A stretch of DNA of 64,000 nucleotides from Actinoplanes sp. SE50/110. GTDB taxonomy: Bacteria > Actinomycetota > Actinomycetes > Mycobacteriales > Micromonosporaceae. The position numbers were made by a program, and so were the translations under genes. This document shows, piece by piece, positions 36,211-48,473 of this stretch. Positions within the stretch are counted from its first letter, which is position 1. Each line of letters begins with the position of its first letter. Location: NCBI RefSeq assembly GCF_900119315.1, contig NZ_LT827010.1:346001-410000 (forward strand), given 5' to 3'. The notes beneath the pieces were generated by a model that worked only from the letters and a program-made list of their open reading frames with translations, had not been told where the DNA came from and made no database searches.

Positions 36211-36340
36211 GGTGGGCACGCATCCGGCGGTGAAAACGGCGGTGGGCACGCAAGCAGCCGCTTAAGCGGCGGTGGGCACGCATGCGGCGATGAAAGCGGC
36301 GGTGGGCACGCATGCGGCGATGAAAGCGGCGGTGGATGGG
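36211..36340. repeat. Four and a partial 30-bp tandem repeats
   Basis: GGTGGGCACG starts at 36211, 36241, 36271 and 36301, with a decayed copy at 36331. The third and fourth units are identical; the first two diverge. In one frame they would read [10 protein letters not shown], but no supported gene contains them. Confidence 0.9.
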
Positions 36341-36418
36341 CTCGGGCGCTGTGGGCGGCGGGGGCAGGCTGTCGGCCCGCGTGGGGTGGGTGGCGGAGAG
36401 AGTGGCAGAGTGGGCCGG

Positions 36419-37114
36419 GTGACGCGCGCAGACCTGGACAAGCAGCCGCACGAGGTCGCCGAGATGTTCGACGGCGTGGCCAAACGGTATGACCTCACCA
36501 ACACCGTGCTCTCCTTCGGGCAGGACCGGGGCTGGCGCCGGGCCACCCGGGCGGCCCTCGGGCTGCGGCCGGGTGAGCGGGTGCTGGACGTGGGCGCCGG
36601 CACCGGGATCTCCACCGACGAGCTGGGGCGGTCCGGGGCGTTCGCGGTGGGTGCCGACCTGTCGGTGGGGATGCTGCAGGCCGGGCGGGCGGTGCGGCCG
36701 GTGGTGCCGCTGCTGGCCGGGGATGCGCTGAAGCTGCCGTTCGCCGATGCCACCTTCGACGCGGTGACGATCTCCTTCGCGTTACGCAACGTGGTGGACA
36801 CCGGTGCTGCGTTGCGTGAGTTCGGCCGGGTGACGCGGCCGGGCGGGCGGCTGGTGGTGTGCGAGTTCAGCACCCCGACGAATCCGGCATTCCGGACGGT
36901 TTACATGCAGTATCTGATGCGGTCGCTGCCGGTCGTCGCGCGCGGGGTGTCCAGCAACCCCGACGCCTATGTCTATCTGGCCGAGTCGATCCGGGCCTGG
37001 CCCGACCAGGCGGGGTTGGCGACGCGGATCGCCGAGGCGGGACCGTGGGATCGCGTGGGCTGGCGGAATCTCACCGGCGGGGTCGTGGCGCTGCACCGGG
37101 CGATTCGGCGCTGA
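36419..37114 (+). CDS. menG: Demethylmenaquinone methyltransferase MenG
   Basis: 231 residues from GTG 36419, which aligns with the start of mycobacterial MenG (MSRAALDK-type N-terminus). GTG 36410 has better spacing from GGAGAG and would add three residues. The SAM-binding motif [12 protein letters not shown] lies near 57-68 and the UbiE/MenG signatures [12 protein letters not shown] and [10 protein letters not shown] are present. It methylates the ring in the final common step of menaquinone synthesis. Confidence 0.95.
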   Translation: MTRADLDKQPHEVAEMFDGVAKRYDLTNTVLSFGQDRGWRRATRAALGLRPGERVLDVGAGTGISTDELGRSGAFAVGADLSVGMLQAGRAVRPVVPLLAGDALKLPFADATFDAVTISFALRNVVDTGAALREFGRVTRPGGRLVVCEFSTPTNPAFRTVYMQYLMRSLPVVARGVSSNPDAYVYLAESIRAWPDQAGLATRIAEAGPWDRVGWRNLTGGVVALHRAIRR

Positions 37115-37358
37115 CCCACGCCGTACCGCCGATTCGCCGGACCGGGGGAAAGCGGCGCGTGACGCGCCGAACGGGCCGCAAGGTGGGGCGCGCCGCGGGG
37201 CGAAGTGGGACCCGGAGGTGGGTCGCGGCCGCGGGATGGTGGCAGCCGCGTGGTGCGAACGCAGCGCGCGCTGCGGCGGAAATGATCATCCCGCGCGTGT
37301 CGGTGACAAATCGGGCGTTTCGCGTACACGGTCCGTATCCACTGTTTAGCTCGATGTC

Positions 37359-37619
37359 ATGACGAAACTAGGGCAGCTAGAGGACACCGACATCGACATC
37401 GCGATCGACGAGGGCGAGGCCGGCGAGCGCCGGGCCAGCGAGCTCGCGAACCGCATCCGGATGGTCGCCGCCCAGGATCCGCTGTTGGCGCAAGACCTGG
37501 TAGAGGAATTGATCGTCGCTCTGGACCGGGCGATGGACGGCACCATTCGAGATCATCTCGAGGGTCCGGCACGTGGGATCGCGGAGCGCGTTTTGGGTGA
37601 TTCTGACCCGATCCAGTGA
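37359..37619 (+). CDS. Small acidic hypothetical protein
   Basis: 86 residues, strongly acidic at the N-terminus (TDIDIAIDEGEAGE), then amphipathic helices. It has no cysteines, signal or membrane segment. Third-position GC is high but lower than in neighbours, and there is no clear ribosome binding site. It lies between menG and the menJ-like gene. Antisense frames overlap it; I favour the plus frame because of the helical, charged composition. Unrecognised. Confidence 0.5.
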   Translation: MTKLGQLEDTDIDIAIDEGEAGERRASELANRIRMVAAQDPLLAQDLVEELIVALDRAMDGTIRDHLEGPARGIAERVLGDSDPIQ

Positions 37620-37693
37620 GCTCGCCACAACAATCAGGTCGACCTGGGTGTAAAGATCGTCGATAGTCGGCCTAGACTCCGACCGAGGCATGC

Positions 37694-37711
37694 TTGTGAA
37701 CTAATTCACGA
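37694..37711. promoter_or_regulatory. Rex (redox repressor) operator upstream of menJ-nuoA-N
   Basis: TTGTGAACTAATTCACGA matches the Rex operator consensus TTGTGAA-N4-TTCACAA at 13 of 14 fixed positions. It lies 25 bp before the menJ start and 16 bp after a TAGACT -10-like element (37673-37678), so a bound repressor would block initiation. In Streptomyces coelicolor Rex controls the nuo operon. NADH releases Rex. Confidence 0.85.
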
Positions 37712-37735
37712 GCACTGCGGATCGGAGGCTGCACC

Positions 37736-39022
37736 GTGAACGAACCCCTGCCCGTCGCCGGCGAAGCCGACGTGATCGTGGTCGGTGCGGGTCCCGGTGG
37801 CAGCGCGGCGGCTTACCACCTGGCCCGGCACGGGCACCGGGTGCTGCTGCTGGAGAAGACCGAGTTCCCGCGCGAGAAGGTGTGTGGCGACGGGCTGACC
37901 CCGCGCGCCGTCCGCCAGCTGGTCCGGATGGGCATCGACACCTCGGAGAAGGCGGGCTGGCTGCAGAATCGCGGCCTGCGGGTGATCGGCGGCGGGGTCC
38001 GGCTGGAGCTGGACTGGCCCGAGCTGGCCAGTTTCCCCAGTTACGGCCTGGTCCGCACCCGTCTGGACTTCGACGACATGCTGGCCGAGCGCGCGGTGGA
38101 AGCCGGCGCGCTGCTGCGCACGAACGTGAACGTCGGTGGTCCGGTCCTCAATGACGAAGGTTACGTGATCGGCGTCCAGGCCAAGGTCGGTCCGGAGAAA
38201 GAGCCGGTGCAGTTCCGCGCTCCCCTGGTGATCGCCGCGGACGGCGTCTCCGGCAAGTTTCCGCTGGCCATGGGCCTGGCCAAGCGCGACGACCGCCCGC
38301 TGGGGGTGGCTGTCCGGCGCTACTACCGCTCCGCGGTCAAGGCCGACGACAACTACCTGGAGTCCTGGCTGGAGCTGCGCAGCGCGCAGGATCCGAGCCG
38401 GCTGCTCCCCGGTTACGGCTGGATCTTCGGCCTGGGTGACGGCCGGGTCAACGCCGGCCTGGGCATCCTCAACTCGTCGAGCGCCTTCGGCAGGACCAAC
38501 TACAAGAACATGCTCACCGACTGGCTCGGCTCCACTCCCCAGGAGTGGGGGCTGCGCGGCGAGGAGAACGCAGAGGGCCCGACGCTGGGCGCCGCGCTCC
38601 CGATGGGCTTCAACCGGGTGCCGCATTACACCCGCGGGGTACTGCTCGTCGGCGATTCGGGTGGCATGGTCAACCCGATGAACGGCGAGGGCATCGCGTA
38701 CGCGATGGAGTCCGGCGAGCTGGCCGCCGAGGTGGCCGCGCAGGCGTTGGCCCGTCCGGCCGGTCCGGAGCGCGAGCGCGCCCTGCGCGCCTACCCGACC
38801 GAGTTGAGCCTGCGCTTCGGCGGTTACTACCGGCTCGGCGGTGTGTTCGTGAAGCTCATCGGGAATCCGCAGGTCATGCGGCTGGCCACGAAGCACGGCA
38901 TGCCGCACCCGACGTTGATGAGGTTCGTTCTCAAGCTCCTGGCGAATCTGACCGATCCGCGCGGTGGCGACGCCATGGACCGCATCATCAACGGCTTGAC
39001 GAAGGTGGCGCCCGCCGTCTGA
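37736..39022 (+). CDS. menJ: Geranylgeranyl-reductase-family flavoprotein (MenJ-like)
   Basis: 428 residues from GTG 37736, with GGAGG 7 nt upstream. The FAD-binding motif VIVVGAGPGGSAAAYHLAR is at 12-30, followed by EFPREKVCGDGL. GDSGGMVNPMNGEGI (about 304-318) is the second FAD contact. In Mycobacterium the homologue MenJ saturates one isoprene unit of menaquinone, and it too lies near menG and a polyprenyl synthase. An archaeal-lipid-type role is unlikely here. nuoA begins 82 nt downstream with no terminator between. Confidence 0.88.
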   Translation: MNEPLPVAGEADVIVVGAGPGGSAAAYHLARHGHRVLLLEKTEFPREKVCGDGLTPRAVRQLVRMGIDTSEKAGWLQNRGLRVIGGGVRLELDWPELASFPSYGLVRTRLDFDDMLAERAVEAGALLRTNVNVGGPVLNDEGYVIGVQAKVGPEKEPVQFRAPLVIAADGVSGKFPLAMGLAKRDDRPLGVAVRRYYRSAVKADDNYLESWLELRSAQDPSRLLPGYGWIFGLGDGRVNAGLGILNSSSAFGRTNYKNMLTDWLGSTPQEWGLRGEENAEGPTLGAALPMGFNRVPHYTRGVLLVGDSGGMVNPMNGEGIAYAMESGELAAEVAAQALARPAGPERERALRAYPTELSLRFGGYYRLGGVFVKLIGNPQVMRLATKHGMPHPTLMRFVLKLLANLTDPRGGDAMDRIINGLTKVAPAV

Positions 39023-39104
39023 CGACGGAATCGGGCACCCCGACCAGAGGGATACAAAAGCGAAAAACTAGTGTGAAGCGGCTAACAGTCGTACGGGAGT
39101 GAAG

Positions 39105-39470
39105 ATGACGATCAACCCATACGTCCCGATCGTCGGGTTGCTGATCCTCGGCGCGCTCTTCGCGTTGTTCTCGGTGTCTGTGGCACCGATCGTCGGGCCG
39201 AAGCGCTACAACCGGGCAAAAATGGACGCCTACGAGTGCGGCATCGAGCCGGCCCCACAACCGGTCGGCGGCGGCCGATTCCCGGTGAAGTTCTATCTGA
39301 CGGCGATGCTCTTCATCGTCTTCGACATCGAGACCATCTTCCTGTACCCGTGGGCCGTCTCGTTCGAGGCGCTGGGCCTGTTCGGATTCGTGGAAATGGT
39401 CCTGTTCATCGTCACCGTGTTCATCGCCTACACGTACGTGTGGCGACGCGGCGGCCTCAACTGGGACTGA
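39105..39470 (+). CDS. nuoA: NADH-quinone oxidoreductase subunit A
   Basis: 121 residues from ATG 39105 (GGGAG 5 nt upstream); GTG 39099 is less well placed. Three membrane helices, with the conserved loop [10 protein letters not shown] and [16 protein letters not shown] after it. It is part of the membrane arm of complex I near the quinone site. First gene of a complete 14-gene operon; nuoB follows after 5 nt. Confidence 0.97.
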   Translation: MTINPYVPIVGLLILGALFALFSVSVAPIVGPKRYNRAKMDAYECGIEPAPQPVGGGRFPVKFYLTAMLFIVFDIETIFLYPWAVSFEALGLFGFVEMVLFIVTVFIAYTYVWRRGGLNWD

Positions 39471-39475
39471 TAACC

Positions 39476-40144
39476 ATGGGAATCGAAGAGAAGCTGCCCA
39501 GTGGCATCCTCCTCACCTCGGTCGAGAAGCTGTCGAACTGGGCCCGCAAGTCGTCGTTCTGGGGCGCGACCTTCGGACTCGCCTGTTGCGCCATCGAGAT
39601 GATGGCGGCCGGCGGCCCGCACTACGACCTGGGTCGCTGGGGCATGGAGGTGTTCCGCGCCTCGCCTCGCCAGGCCGACCTGATGATCGTCGCGGGTCGG
39701 GTCAGTCAGAAGATGGCCCCGGTGGTCCGCCAGATCTACGACCAGATGCCGGAACCCCGTTCGGTGATCTCGATGGGCGTCTGCGCCTCGTCCGGCGGCA
39801 TGTTCAACAACTACGCGATCGTCCAGGGCGTGGACCACATCGTCCCGGTCGACATCTACCTGCCGGGCTGCCCGCCGCGGCCGGAGATGCTGATCGACGC
39901 GATCCTCAAGATGCGCGAGAAGGTGATGGCCCAGCCTCTCGGCCCGAACGGCCGGAAGATGCTGGAGCAACGTCGTGCCGAGGGCAAGCTGCCGCTCGTC
40001 GCGCCCGGCGCCATGCCGTCGTCGTACCGCGTCGACAAGGCGCGTCGCGCGGAATGGACGCAGGCCGTCAAGGAAGGCCGCGAGGAGCAATTGCGGATCG
40101 AGAACTGGATGAAACTCCAGCCGCATTTGCGGGAGGGCAAATGA
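39476..40144 (+). CDS. nuoB: NADH-quinone oxidoreductase subunit B
   Basis: 222 residues from ATG 39476; the longer open frame overlaps nuoA. It carries the N2 [4Fe-4S] ligands: adjacent C37-C38 in LACCAIEMM, then Cys in VCASSGGMF and PGCPPRPE. N2 is the last cluster before quinone. The C-terminal tail (about 175-222) is charged and longer than in E. coli. It overlaps nuoC by 4 nt. Confidence 0.97.
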   Translation: MGIEEKLPSGILLTSVEKLSNWARKSSFWGATFGLACCAIEMMAAGGPHYDLGRWGMEVFRASPRQADLMIVAGRVSQKMAPVVRQIYDQMPEPRSVISMGVCASSGGMFNNYAIVQGVDHIVPVDIYLPGCPPRPEMLIDAILKMREKVMAQPLGPNGRKMLEQRRAEGKLPLVAPGAMPSSYRVDKARRAEWTQAVKEGREEQLRIENWMKLQPHLREGK

Positions 40145-40860
40145 GTATTCAACCAGGAACTGACGGTAACGTTCCCGTCACCGCAACGACCGGCGCGAAT
40201 CTCGACGCACCCGCCCAGACACCGCCCAGCCCGGATAAGGGCATGTTCGGCGTCAAAGGCACCGGCGACGTCTCCGGTTTCGGCCGCCTGGTCCGCCCCC
40301 GGCCTGCTGTTTTTGACAGCCCACGGCCATACGGCGGGTATTTCGACGACGTCTATGACGCGTTGGAGGAAGCTTATCCGGCCTTCTCCGAAGCCATCGA
40401 GAAAGTGGTCGTGGATAGGGCGGAGCTCACACTTCACATCAGGGCCGAGAGAATCACGGATGTCTGTCAGGTAATGCGGGACGACGACTCCCTGCGGTTC
40501 GAGCTGTGCTCCTCGGTCGATGCGGTCGACTACCTGGGCAGCGACGAGCGGCGATTCCACATCGCCTATCAACTGACCTCGATGACGTACCGCCGGAGGG
40601 TCCGTCTCGAGGTGTCCGTCGCCGACGGCGTGCCGGTCCCGAGCGTCACCGGCATCTACCCGACCGCGGACTGGCAGGAGCGGGAGGTCTACGACATGTT
40701 CGGCGTCGTCTTCGCCGGCCACCCCAACCTCACCCGGATCCTGATGCCGGACGACTGGGAGGGCCACCCCCAGCGCAAGGACTACCCGCTCGGCGGGGTG
40801 CCCGTGGAATACAAGGGCGCCGAGATCCCGCCGCCCGACCAGCGGAGGGTCTACCAGTGA
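40141..40860 (+). CDS. nuoC: NADH-quinone oxidoreductase subunit C
   Basis: 239 residues. A Pro/Thr-rich N-terminal ~60 residues precedes the 30-kDa subunit domain, with [17 protein letters not shown] and [15 protein letters not shown] near the C-terminus. It is separate from NuoD, unlike the E. coli NuoCD fusion. It overlaps both neighbours by 4 nt. Confidence 0.96.
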   Translation: MSIQPGTDGNVPVTATTGANLDAPAQTPPSPDKGMFGVKGTGDVSGFGRLVRPRPAVFDSPRPYGGYFDDVYDALEEAYPAFSEAIEKVVVDRAELTLHIRAERITDVCQVMRDDDSLRFELCSSVDAVDYLGSDERRFHIAYQLTSMTYRRRVRLEVSVADGVPVPSVTGIYPTADWQEREVYDMFGVVFAGHPNLTRILMPDDWEGHPQRKDYPLGGVPVEYKGAEIPPPDQRRVYQ

Positions 40861-42182
40861 CAACGTCGGAATACGCGAGCGCGCGCGAGACCACCGAGGG
40901 CCGGGTCTTCACGGTCACCGGCGGCGACTGGGACAGCGTGACCAGCGGCATCGACCCGCTCAGCAACGAGAAGATCGTCGTCAACATGGGCCCCCAGCAC
41001 CCGTCCACGCACGGGGTGCTCCGGCTGGTGCTGGAGCTTGAGGGCGAGACGGTGACCGAGGCCCGCCCGGTGATCGGCTACCTGCACACCGGGATCGAGA
41101 AGAACCTGGAGTACCGGACCTGGACCCAGGGCGTCACGTTCGTCACGCGGATGGACTACCTGTCCAACATGTCGAACGAGGCGGCGTACTGCCTCGCGGT
41201 GGAGAAGCTGCTCGGCATCACCGACCAGATCACCGAGCGGGCCACCACGATCCGGGTGCTCTTCATGGAGCTGCAGCGGATCGCCTCGCACCTGGTCTGG
41301 CTGGCCACCACCGGCATGGAACTGGGCGCGATCTCGATGATGCTGTACGGCTTCCGCGAGCGGGAGTACATCCTCGACATCTTCGAGGAGACCTCCGGCC
41401 TGCGGATGAACAACGGCTACATCCGCCCCGGCGGCCTGAGCCAGGACCTGCCCGACTCGGCGGTCAAGAAGATCCGTGACTTCCTCGTGTACCTGCCGAA
41501 GAAGCTCAAGGAGTACGAGGCGATGCTCTCCGGCCAGGTGATCTGGCAGAAGCGCACGCAGGGGGTCGCCGTCCTGGACGTGACCGGCTGCCTGGCGCTG
41601 GGCATCACCGGGCCGGTGCTGCGCTCCGCGGGCCTGCCCTGGGACCTGCGCAAGACGATGCCCTACTGCGGTTACGAAACGTACGAGTTCGACGTGCCGA
41701 CCGCGACCACCGGCGACGTCTGGGGCCGATACCTCGTGCGACTCGCCGAGATCAAGGAGTCGCTCAAGATCGTCGAGCAGGCGCTCGACCGGCTCAAGCC
41801 CGGGCCCATCTGGGTCGCGGACAAGAAGATCGCCTGGCCGTCCCAGCTCGCGCTGGGGGTGGACGGTCTCGGCAACTCCCTGGAACACGTCGCCAAGATC
41901 ATGGGCCAGTCGATGGAGTCGCTGATCCACCACTTCAAGCTCGTGACCGAAGGCTTCCGGGTCCCGCCCGGCCAAGTCTACGTGGCGGTCGAGCATCCGC
42001 GTGGCGAACTCGGCGTTCACGCGGTTTCCGACGGTGGCACCCATCCCTACCGGGTGCACTACCGCGAGCCGAGCTTCGTCAACCTCCAGGCCATCCCGGC
42101 GATGGCCGAGGGCGCGCTGCTCGCCGACGTGATCGCCGGCGGCGCGTCGCTGGACCCCGTGATGGGTGGGTGTGATCGCTGA
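40857..42182 (+). CDS. nuoD: NADH-quinone oxidoreductase subunit D
   Basis: 441 residues from GTG 40857. The 49-kDa subunit fold is related to hydrogenase large subunits: [15 protein letters not shown] near residues 43-57 and [12 protein letters not shown] at about 77-88 line the quinone pocket with NuoB. The C-terminus ends in DPVMGGCDR, as is typical. The stop shares one base with the nuoE start. Confidence 0.97.
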   Translation: MTTSEYASARETTEGRVFTVTGGDWDSVTSGIDPLSNEKIVVNMGPQHPSTHGVLRLVLELEGETVTEARPVIGYLHTGIEKNLEYRTWTQGVTFVTRMDYLSNMSNEAAYCLAVEKLLGITDQITERATTIRVLFMELQRIASHLVWLATTGMELGAISMMLYGFREREYILDIFEETSGLRMNNGYIRPGGLSQDLPDSAVKKIRDFLVYLPKKLKEYEAMLSGQVIWQKRTQGVAVLDVTGCLALGITGPVLRSAGLPWDLRKTMPYCGYETYEFDVPTATTGDVWGRYLVRLAEIKESLKIVEQALDRLKPGPIWVADKKIAWPSQLALGVDGLGNSLEHVAKIMGQSMESLIHHFKLVTEGFRVPPGQVYVAVEHPRGELGVHAVSDGGTHPYRVHYREPSFVNLQAIPAMAEGALLADVIAGGASLDPVMGGCDR

Positions 42183-43296
42183 TGACCGAGCTTGCCGGGC
42201 GGCTTCGCCGCAACACAGAAGCAAGTGAGAAGCAGGTTGAATTCACCCCGGCTGCGGCTCCGCTCGCGGAGAAGCTGCTCGGGTCCGCGCAGGAGATCCT
42301 GGCGCGGTATCCGGCCGGCCGGGAGCGCTCGGCGCTGCTGCCGCTGCTGCACCTGGTGCAGACCGAGGAGGGCCACGTCAGCCCGGCCGGGGTGGCCTTC
42401 TGCGCCGAGGTGCTGGGCATCAACAAGGCCCAGGTCGGCGCGGTCGCCACCTTCTACACCATGTACAAGCGCCGCCCCACCGGCGAATACCTGGTCAGCG
42501 TCTGCACCAACACCCTGTGCAACGTGCTGGGCGGCCAGGCGGTCTACGACCGGCTGACCGAGCACCTCGGGGTCGGCCACGACGAGACCACCGCTGACGG
42601 CCGGATCACGCTGGAGCACGCCGAATGCCTGGCGGCCTGCGACTACGCCCCGGTGGTGACGGTCAACTACGACTTCACCGTCGACCAGGCCACCCCGGAC
42701 TCCGCGGTGGAGTTGGTCGACAGCCTGCGCAACGGCGAGCGGCCCACGCCGTCCCGCGGCGCGCGGATCTGCTCGCTGCGCGAGATGCAGTACCAGCTCG
42801 CCGGCTTCGCCGACCCCCGGGACGGCGCGGTCGGCGACGGGGTGGCCGGCGCGCCCACGCTGCGCGGGGTGCGCTTGGCGCAGGAGCACGGGATCGCGGT
42901 GGCCGGGTTCGACCCGGAGACCCCGATCACCCGGACCAAACCGGCCCGGGAGGGCGACGCGCAGCCGAAGCCGGCGCCGGACGGAAAGGCGGAAAAACCC
43001 GGCCGGGTCGCCTCGGTGGTGCACGCGGCGACGACCGCGGTGAAAGCGGTCGCCGGAAAGGTCGAGGAGCGCCGGCACGCCGGTCACACGACCGAGGATC
43101 CACAGGTCCGTACCGCGGCACTGCGCAATCCCACCGCGAGCGAACCGGCCGGTGCCGCGGCCTCGGCCGGCGGCCCGCCGCCGGAGAACGCCGCCGAGAC
43201 GGCCGGCGCCGCGGCCAACGCGCCGGCCGGTGACGGCAAACCGGCGGGGGACAGCCCGCGTACGCCCGACCCGACCCGTGGCACCGAGGAGGAGAA

Positions 43297-43300
<4 letters not shown>
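42182..43300 (+). CDS. nuoE: NADH-quinone oxidoreductase subunit E with long C-terminal extension
   Basis: 372 residues. The 24-kDa domain (about 1-190) binds a [2Fe-2S] cluster through C108, C113, C149 and C153. Residues about 225-372 are an Ala/Pro/Gly/Glu-rich extension absent from E. coli NuoE (166 residues) and probably disordered. It overlaps nuoF by 4 nt. The extension keeps the reading frame and base composition of a translated region. Confidence 0.95.
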
Positions 43301-44612
<1,312 letters not shown>

Positions 44613-44613
<1 letters not shown>

Positions 44614-47108
44614 TGACCGACGTAGCCAAGAGAGCCGACACCGTCAAGCTGACCATCGACGGCGTCGAGGTGGTCGCCGAGAAGGGCGAGCTGCTGATCC
44701 GGGTCGCCGAGCGGATGGGCATCGCGATCCCGCGGTTCTGCGATCACCCGCTGCTGGCCCCGGCCGGCGCCTGCCGCCAGTGCCTGGTCGAGGTGGAGGG
44801 CCAGCGCAAGCCGATCGCCTCGTGCACCCAGACGGTGGCCGACGGCATGGTGGTCAAGACCCAGCTCAGCTCGCCGGTCGCGGCCAAGGCCCAGGCCGGC
44901 GTGATGGAGCTGCTGCTGATCAACCACCCGCTCGACTGCCCCACCTGCGACAAGGGTGGCGAGTGCCCGCTGCAGAACCAGGCGATGAGCACCGGCCGCG
45001 CCGACTCCCGGTTCCACGAGCACAAGCGGGAGTACGAGAAGCCGATCCACATCTCCAGCCAGGTCCTGCTGGACCGGGAACGCTGCGTGCTCTGCCAGCG
45101 CTGCACCCGGTTCTCCGAGGAGATCGCCGGCGACAAGTTCATCGACCTGATGGACCGCTCCTCCGGCGAGCAGATCAACGTGTACCGCGACGACTTCTTC
45201 GGTGGCGCGGGTACCGGTGACGGCCAGGTCGGCGAGGGGGCGGGGGACGTCGCGTTCAACTCCTACTTCTCCGGCAACACCATCCAGATCTGCCCGGTGG
45301 GCGCGCTGACCGGCGAGCAGTACCGGTTCCGTGCCCGGCCGTTCGACCTGGTCTCCTCGCCCACCGCGTGCGAGCACTGCGCGGCCGGCTGCTCGATGCG
45401 GGCCGACCACCGGCGCGGGAAGGTGCTGCGCCGGCTGGCCGGTGACGACCCGGCGGTCAACGAGGAGTGGAACTGCGACAAGGGTCGGTGGGGATTCCGT
45501 TACGCCACGGCCACCGACCGGATCACCACGCCGCTGATCCGGGACGCGCGCACCGGGCAGCTGCGCGAGGCGTCCTGGAGCGAGGCGCTGGTCACCGCCG
45601 CCGAGGGGCTCAAGGCGGCCCGTGAGCGGGGTGTCGGGGTGCTGACCGGGGGCCGGCTCACGGTGGAGGACGCGTACGCGTACGCGAAATTCGCCCGGAT
45701 CGTCCTGGGTACCAACGACATCGACTTCCGGGCCCGGCCGGTGCGAGCCTCCGGCTCGCCGGCCGAGATCACCGAGGAGGCGGACTTCCTCGCGGCCGCG
45801 GTCGCCGGGGTTTCCGATCTGTCGTACGCCGATGTCGAAGCCGCCCCGAGCATCCTGATCGTCGGGCTGGAGCCGGAGGAGGAGTGCCCGATCCTCTTCC
45901 TGCGCCTGCGCAAGGCGTCCCGCAGGCAGTTGCGGGTGACCGCGGTGGCCCCGCACCTGACCCGGGGTTTCGAGAAGCTCGGCGCCACGCTCGTCGCGGC
46001 GGTCCCGGGTGACGAGGCCCGGCTGCTGAACACCGATCCCACGGTGGCCGCGGCGCTCAGCGCGCCGGGCAGCCTGCTGCTGGTCGGTGAGCGTCTGGCC
46101 ACCGTGCCGGGCGGGCTCTCGGCGGCCGCTGCGCTGGCCGCCCGAACCGGCGCCCGCCTCGCGTGGGTGCCGCGCCGGGCCGGTGACCGGGGTGCGGTGG
46201 ACGCCGGCTGCCTGCCGAACCTGCTGCCCGGCGGCCGCCCGGTCGGGGACACGTCGTCCCGGGCCGAGCTCTCCCTCTCCTGGTCGGTGGACGCCGGTGT
46301 GCTGCCGTCCCGGCCCGGCCGGGACGTCGACGCGATCATCGCGGCGGCGGCCGACGGGACGCTCGGCGGCCTGCTGGTCGGCGCGGTGGACCCGGGCGAC
46401 CTGACCGACCCGGCCCTCGCCGAGCGGGCGCTGGACGCGGTGCCGTTCCTGGTCAGCCTGGAGCTGCGGCACAGCGCGGTGACCGCGCGGGCCGACGTGG
46501 TGCTGCCGGTCGCGCCGGCGGTGGAGAAGTCCGGCACCTACATGGACTGGGAGGGCCGGCTACGGTCCTTCGGCACGGTCCTGCGCGGCAGCACGGCGAT
46601 GACCGACGGCCGGGTGCTGGAGGCCATCGCCGCCCTGCTCGACGTCACCCTGAACACCGGGGACGTGCAGGCGGTCCGCCGCGAGCTGGGCGCGATGCCG
46701 GCCGGTCAGGCCCGTCCCGCGCTGCCGTCGGTGGCCGCCGAGGCGGTCGCCGACCCCGGTGAGCGGTCCGCGGTGCTGGCCACCTGGCACCAGCTGATCG
46801 ACCTGGGCACGCTGCTGGACGGCGACGACGTGCTGGCCGGCACCGCCCGGCCGCCGGTCGTGCGGCTCGGCAAGGAGCTGGCCGAGCAGCTGCGTGTCGC
46901 GGACGGCGACCTGCTCACGGTACGCACCGACCGCGGCTCGGTGACCCTGCCCGCCGCGATCGCCGACCTGCCCCGGCAGGTGGTCTGGCTGCCGACCAAC
47001 TCGCCGGGTTCCACGGTGCGCCGCAGTCTGGGTGTCACCGCCGGCGCGGTGGTCCGGCTGTCGGCCGGCCTGCCCGGCCCGATTCTCGCCGAGGGAGTTG
47101 ACCGATGA
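44613..47108 (+). CDS. nuoG: NADH-quinone oxidoreductase subunit G
   Basis: 831 residues from ATG 44613. The N-terminal ferredoxin-like [2Fe-2S] domain has [15 protein letters not shown]. His/Cys-rich cluster sites [17 protein letters not shown] and CVLCQRC follow, then a 4-Cys site beginning CEHCAAGC. The rest is a molybdopterin-oxidoreductase-like domain without a visible cofactor-binding motif, as in other NuoG proteins. It overlaps nuoH by 4 nt. Confidence 0.96.
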
Positions 47109-48472
47109 TCGAGCTCCTCGCGGCCCACGCGACGGACCCGGCCCCCGAGTCGTTCGGGCAGGACGTCTGGTGGATCGCGCTGATCAAACTGGTCGGCCTG
47201 TTCGCCCTGCTGCTGATCCTGACCCTGTTCACGATCAACTACGAGCGCAAGGTCGTGGCCCGGATGGCTGTCCGGCCCGGCCCCAACCAGGTCGGTTTCC
47301 GCGGCTATCTGACCTCCCTGAGCGACGGCCTGAAGCTGCCGTTCAAGGAGGAGATCATCCCCAGGACCGCCGACAAGGTGGTCTACTTCATCGCCCCGGT
47401 GATCTCGGCGACCACGGCGTTCACCGCGTTCTCGGTGATCCCGTTCGGCGGCGTGGTGACCATGTTCGGGCACCGGACCGCGCTGCAGCTCACCGACGTG
47501 CCGGTCTCGGTGCTGGTGCTGCTGGCCTGCTCGTCGATGAGCGTGTACGGCGTGGTGCTGGCCGGCTGGGCCTCCGGATCGACGTACCCCCTGCTGGGTG
47601 GTCTGCGATCAAGCGCGCAGATGATCTCGTACGAGGTCGCGATGGGTCTGTCCATCGTCGCGGTGTTCATGACCGCGGGCACGATGAGCACCTCACAGAT
47701 CGTCGCGGCGCAGGCCTCGGGTCAGCCGGTCGTCCTGTTCGGCTGGCACGTCACCGCGCCCGGCTGGTACTGCGTGCTGCTGCTGCCGAGCTTCCTGGTC
47801 TACATGATCTCGGCGGTCGGCGAGACCAACCGGGCGCCGTTCGACCTGCCCGAGGCCGAGTCCGAGCTGGTCGGCGGGTTCCACACGGAATACTCGTCGT
47901 TCAAGTTCGCGCTGTTCTTCCTGGCCGAGTACATCAACATGATCACCGTCTCGGCGTTCTGCACCACGCTGTTCCTGGGCGGCTGGCGGGCGCCGTGGCC
48001 GATCACCGCGGTCTGGCACGGGGCGAACTCCGGCTACTGGGCGCTGCTCTGGTTCTTCCTGAAGGTGTTCACGCTGCTGTTCGGCTTCATCTGGCTGCGG
48101 GCCACGCTGCCCCGGATGCGCTACGACCAGTTCATGCGGTTCGGCTGGAAGGTCCTGATCCCGGTCAACCTGGTGTGGATCCTCGCGCTGGCGTTCTGGA
48201 AGGTCATCCGGCACGGCCTGATCTCCGACACGGTCAAGTTCAGCACCGTCGGCGTGCTGGTCGTGATCATCCTGGTGGCCGCCTACGCCTGGCCGTCGGC
48301 GGAGAAACCCCGGCAGCTCTCCCTGGAGGAGGAACTGGCCCGCCGCCCACCGGGCAGCTTCCCGGTTCCGCCGATCGACCTGCAGGTTCCCCCGAGCCCG
48401 CGTGCCCGCCGCGCGGTCGCCGAACGCGCCCCCGCAGCCGTGGGCGGCGACTCCGAGTCGAAGGAGGTGTGA
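47105..48472 (+). CDS. nuoH: NADH-quinone oxidoreductase subunit H
   Basis: 455 residues, eight or more membrane helices. Family motifs: [19 protein letters not shown], and [20 protein letters not shown] on the cytoplasmic loop that forms the quinone entry. The C-terminal ~45 residues are a hydrophilic tail longer than in E. coli. One base separates it from nuoI, whose AAGGAGG lies inside the nuoH end. Confidence 0.97.
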   Translation: MIELLAAHATDPAPESFGQDVWWIALIKLVGLFALLLILTLFTINYERKVVARMAVRPGPNQVGFRGYLTSLSDGLKLPFKEEIIPRTADKVVYFIAPVISATTAFTAFSVIPFGGVVTMFGHRTALQLTDVPVSVLVLLACSSMSVYGVVLAGWASGSTYPLLGGLRSSAQMISYEVAMGLSIVAVFMTAGTMSTSQIVAAQASGQPVVLFGWHVTAPGWYCVLLLPSFLVYMISAVGETNRAPFDLPEAESELVGGFHTEYSSFKFALFFLAEYINMITVSAFCTTLFLGGWRAPWPITAVWHGANSGYWALLWFFLKVFTLLFGFIWLRATLPRMRYDQFMRFGWKVLIPVNLVWILALAFWKVIRHGLISDTVKFSTVGVLVVIILVAAYAWPSAEKPRQLSLEEELARRPPGSFPVPPIDLQVPPSPRARRAVAERAPAAVGGDSESKEV

Positions 48473-48473
48473 G

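Larger units (their letters stand above)
35672..36418. other. 747-nt gene-poor stretch: possible small RNA, terminator, 30-bp repeats
   Basis: No ORF here has homology or a good ribosome site. 35820-35990 is AT-richer (including TATATATAACG) and ends in a strong terminator. 36211-36340 holds 30-bp repeats. The last 80 nt form the menG leader. Confidence 0.6.

Noticed and set aside
35929-36492. ORF with [10 protein letters not shown] repeats
   Set aside because: The repeats are 30 bp long and therefore open in several frames. There is no ribosome site, and the end overlaps menG.
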